Part shown: positions 61,469-64,000 of the stretch, piece after piece | Layout of the letters: each line of letters starts with the position of its first letter | How positions within the stretch are numbered: position 1 is the stretch's first letter | Virus record (IMG/VR): IMGVR_UViG_3300025012_000029 | Coordinates: 62,001 to 126,000 of that record | Reading direction: 5' to 3' (one strand) | Source of the DNA: a virus | Length of the DNA: 64,000 nt | The notes under the pieces: generated by a model | What the model was told of the DNA's origin: nothing | The model's database searches: none | Seen by the model: only the letters and a program-made list of their open reading frames with translations | Program-made: the position numbers and the translations under genes

Positions 61469-64000
61469 TTACTCCTTGTTTTCTTCTCCATCATCAATAC
61501 ATTTAGTTGGACCACTGAAAGATTTAAAATCAATTCCAACTTCAGTTCCGATCGCTTCTCTTTTAATATCTTTACCTTTTGCAGAATTAAATATTTCATC
61601 TATATTTAGCGCTAAATAAATGAAGCCAAGAGGGCTGATTGGTGGTCCGATTCCAGGTCCCATTGGTGGAGGTGGAAACACGTTCATTGGAAGCAAACCC
61701 AAAGACGCAGCAAGAATAGGTATGTCTTTATTTCTTGTTTTAGCTGCATCAACAATTTTTCTAGCAATAGAAATATTCGGATCTATCAATTCGACCAAAC
61801 CTTTTAATATTAAAAACGGCGTTCTAATTGCCATGGCAGCCACATTGGTTCCAGGCACTTCTGGATCTGTATTGGCATTATTTAAACCACTCGTATTGAG
61901 TCCTATGTTGCCACCTAACCGATTGACATATTGATCCTCATACCTATAGTTTCCACTATTCAATAAGGCTTGAAACACACTCTTGATGGCAATCTTCGTT
62001 CCATCAAACAATTTCGAAACTTTTTCAATATTAGAAAGATAAGTTATGTTATAAATCGAAAGAAGAGTAAACATCCTATCGATAGGCAAACAATAGTGGA
62101 ATAGGAACTTGTATTCTTCCGACGCTATCAGATCATTCAGAAGTCTATTTGAAACATTATTCCATCTTCGTTCAATATTGATGTTGTTAATGGAGTTTGG
62201 AAGTGTTCGAAGATTTTCTGATGATTCTATACATATGATCGGAAACTGATGGATTTGACGAGACTTTGGAGTTGGCTTTGGCTTTCCAGGAACTCTTTTC
62301 CCATCTGGAGTTAAACTAAAAATTGTTTCTATTTCCATTACTTGTTCTGTTATAGAAAATGATTTATTAATATCAAACTCATTTTTAACCTTAATTGGAT
62401 TGTTGTTATTGCCAATGACGCTAGAGAAAGTCTGCGTAATCCCTGTTTCCTCTGTTTTGTTTTCGAATTCTTGTTCACGATTTAACGGAGGAACATAAGT
62501 CAATCTCAAACCATAGTTCCAACTTTCAAAAATGCTATTTAATCCAGCAACAAAATCAATCGTTTGTGATCCGACGCTATCATAATCAGGTTGTTGATTC
62601 ACAATTATTTCAGGCTCAATTACTTCTTTCAATAAATTATTAAAATCCTCAAAACTCAAAACACCAAATTCTTTGCTTCTAATTTCTGTTTCAAGTTCTG
62701 ATTGGCGCTGGGCACTCAGAATAATACTGGCATCGGAAAGAGTTTGATCGACAGCAATATTCCCTTCTCTTAAGTGTTTGAGTTGTTTTCCTTCCCAAGA
62801 TCCCCATTTTCCGTATGCTGACCTTTGAGCGCGAATTATATTTATTTCATTTTGTTGTCTACTTGCGATTCTTCGAATTAATCTATCTTCTTCATTTTTG
62901 TATGAAACTCTAATGTATCTTTCTAAGACAAAGTTTCCATTACCAAAATTAAACTTAGTTCCAGAGCCAATGAAAGAGCGTCCCTGATTAATATTAGTGG
63001 CAATATCTATTTGTTTTCTTACTTTCTCTTCTCCTTCTACCTTTACCTCTTCGAGAAATTGAAAGGATCTTCCTTCTCCACTAAACGTTTTTCTTTCAGT
63101 TGTAGCAAATCTTGCTTTCAAAATAGGACTGTCTTCGGCAAATGTTGGTGACGCAACAAAAGACGTTGGAGCATCAAACAAAGGAATATAATGTTTAGCT
63201 AATATCTCATCTAAATCAAGTTGATTGCTTCCATCTCGTTTTTTAACAAGAGCAAATAAATCCTTTACAACATCTTCAATCTCAGTTTTAATGAAAAATT
63301 CAGCAGCTATGGAAAAGTCATTTGTTTTCTGTTTTTCAAATGAATTGTATGACAGCAGTGTCTGTTCGGTAAACTCATTTTGAAAATTTGTATCACCTGT
63401 TATCTGTCCAACATTTTTGAGTTCTCTCAAAACTCTATCAGAAATAAATTTAATAATAGAATTGTCAACATCTCCAAAAGTATCAATTCTGAATTCTGAA
63501 AATACAAATATAGAACGAAGAATATTTTCAATCACGATTAGTCGAATGAATGTTCTAATGGCACCATCAATTCCTTCTCGCTCCATAGAATTTGGAGTTG
63601 ATTTACCCAATCCATCTACTATTGGAAATAAATCTTCTTCACAAGCAGAATCAGTAATCGCTTTTTTCATCTTCTTCTTAATTTTTTCCAAATCCAACAA
63701 ATGAGGATGGCATTGTCCAGGAATTGGATCAGGAGTAAAATCAACCAAAGATAAAACTTTCAAATTAAACAATGGAGATTTAGCAACTTGATTTGAAAAA
63801 GCTGCAAATGTATCAATAAATAAATTTTGATGAACAGATGTTTTAAATTTATCACGAAGAATTGTATCAATAGAAACTGTATTACTTGGAGATGAAATAC
63901 CTCTGGCATATGTTGGTGGCACAATATATGTTCCATTTCTATAAATTGGAGCGCCTTCTTTCCATATTTTAGCTAAAAATGAACCAAAATATGCTTGAGG
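61469..64000 (-). CDS. Large baseplate-region protein, N-terminus cut by window edge
   Basis: The frame stays open to the right edge. A GTG at 63922 (MPPTYARG) could be read as a start, but the upstream codons (for example FGSFLAKIWKEGAP) are also open, so the gene almost certainly begins outside the window. More than 840 residues are visible. There is no recognised domain. It contains helical and charged stretches, a Pro-rich segment near the end (LPMNVFPPPPMGPGIGPPI) and acidic termini (CIDDGEENKE). The stop lies 4 nt before the gp25-like start. The placement suggests a baseplate, hub or sheath-end protein. Confidence 0.72.
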   Translation of the reverse strand, partial: PQAYFGSFLAKIWKEGAPIYRNGTYIVPPTYARGISSPSNTVSIDTILRDKFKTSVHQNLFIDTFAAFSNQVAKSPLFNLKVLSLVDFTPDPIPGQCHPHLLDLEKIKKKMKKAITDSACEEDLFPIVDGLGKSTPNSMEREGIDGAIRTFIRLIVIENILRSIFVFSEFRIDTFGDVDNSIIKFISDRVLRELKNVGQITGDTNFQNEFTEQTLLSYNSFEKQKTNDFSIAAEFFIKTEIEDVVKDLFALVKKRDGSNQLDLDEILAKHYIPLFDAPTSFVASPTFAEDSPILKARFATTERKTFSGEGRSFQFLEEVKVEGEEKVRKQIDIATNINQGRSFIGSGTKFNFGNGNFVLERYIRVSYKNEEDRLIRRIASRQQNEINIIRAQRSAYGKWGSWEGKQLKHLREGNIAVDQTLSDASIILSAQRQSELETEIRSKEFGVLSFEDFNNLLKEVIEPEIIVNQQPDYDSVGSQTIDFVAGLNSIFESWNYGLRLTYVPPLNREQEFENKTEETGITQTFSSVIGNNNNPIKVKNEFDINKSFSITEQVMEIETIFSLTPDGKRVPGKPKPTPKSRQIHQFPIICIESSENLRTLPNSINNINIERRWNNVSNRLLNDLIASEEYKFLFHYCLPIDRMFTLLSIYNITYLSNIEKVSKLFDGTKIAIKSVFQALLNSGNYRYEDQYVNRLGGNIGLNTSGLNNANTDPEVPGTNVAAMAIRTPFLILKGLVELIDPNISIARKIVDAAKTRNKDIPILAASLGLLPMNVFPPPPMGPGIGPPISPLGFIYLALNIDEIFNSAKGKDIKREAIGTEVGIDFKSFSGPTKCIDDGEENKE

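Noticed and set aside
61465-61599. N-terminal extension of the gp25-like protein
   Set aside because: The ATG at 61464 has a strong Shine-Dalgarno site and the extension is antisense-like, low in family similarity, and overlaps the upstream gene by 131 nt.
1381-63704. Many plus-strand open frames of 60-160 codons
   Set aside because: All lie antisense to well-supported minus-strand genes, lack ribosome binding sites and have biased composition from the opposite strand.
63920-63922. GTG start for the right-edge gene
   Set aside because: The frame remains open with protein-like sequence to the window edge, so the gene is truncated rather than starting here.
1-64000. CRISPR array, IS element or prophage integration genes
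   Set aside because: No direct-repeat spacer pattern, transposase or integrase was seen in the window.

Overview
This window is a stretch of a large tailed bacteriophage genome (Caudoviricetes, myovirus morphology, T4-like head and baseplate genes). It is AT-rich. Every credible gene is on the minus strand, so transcription runs from the right edge (64000) to the left edge (1). Genes are packed with small gaps, 1-40 nt overlaps and frequent stop/start coupling (TAATG, ATGA). Many starts carry a clear AGGAG-type ribosome binding site, so the unknown host uses ordinary Shine-Dalgarno initiation. No integrase or repressor is seen, which fits a virulent phage. Both edges cut genes: the major capsid protein at the left and a large baseplate-region protein at the right.

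Layout in transcription order (right to left). (1) 64000-40288: baseplate and tail block with a gp25-like wedge protein, a gp6/baseplate-J protein, DNRLRE-like and LamG-like beta-sandwich proteins, a 2194-residue protein and several large unrecognised structural proteins. (2) 40262-35860: more tail proteins, including two paralogues, interrupted by a zinc-ribbon/HNH homing endonuclease. (3) 35792-28913: a DNA-metabolism island with a DUF4406-like protein, RuvC-like resolvase, SNase-like nuclease, TOPRIM primase, a zinc protein and the Mre11/Rad50 (gp47/gp46) pair. (4) 28826-26975: small virion or appendage proteins. (5) 26951-25866: lysis cassette. (6) 25864-15214: packaging and prohead genes, with terminase large subunit, portal carrying two inteins, and prohead protease. 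(7) 15165-13891: a head-region protein, a phage ribosomal protein bS21, and a virion protein. (8) 13531-3356: fibre locus with repeat-rich fibres, a YadA-head-like fibre and a permuted papain-like peptidase. (9) 3337-1: small proteins, scaffold and major capsid protein.

The genes cover capsid assembly (scaffold, protease, capsid, portal), DNA packaging, host recognition, baseplate, lysis and recombination-dependent replication. Six selfish homing elements or remnants are present: two inteins, a GIY-YIG gene, a GIY-YIG relic, a Vsr-like gene and an HNH gene. The most notable points are the double-intein portal, an Mre11-Rad50 fusion whose nuclease half is separated from the rest by a homing endonuclease, the phage bS21, and RNA-structure candidates upstream of the protease gene and of a fibre gene.

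The only stretch longer than 300 nt without an intact gene is 13532-13890, which holds a decayed GIY-YIG gene and a long imperfect hairpin. No tRNA genes or CRISPR arrays were recognised.
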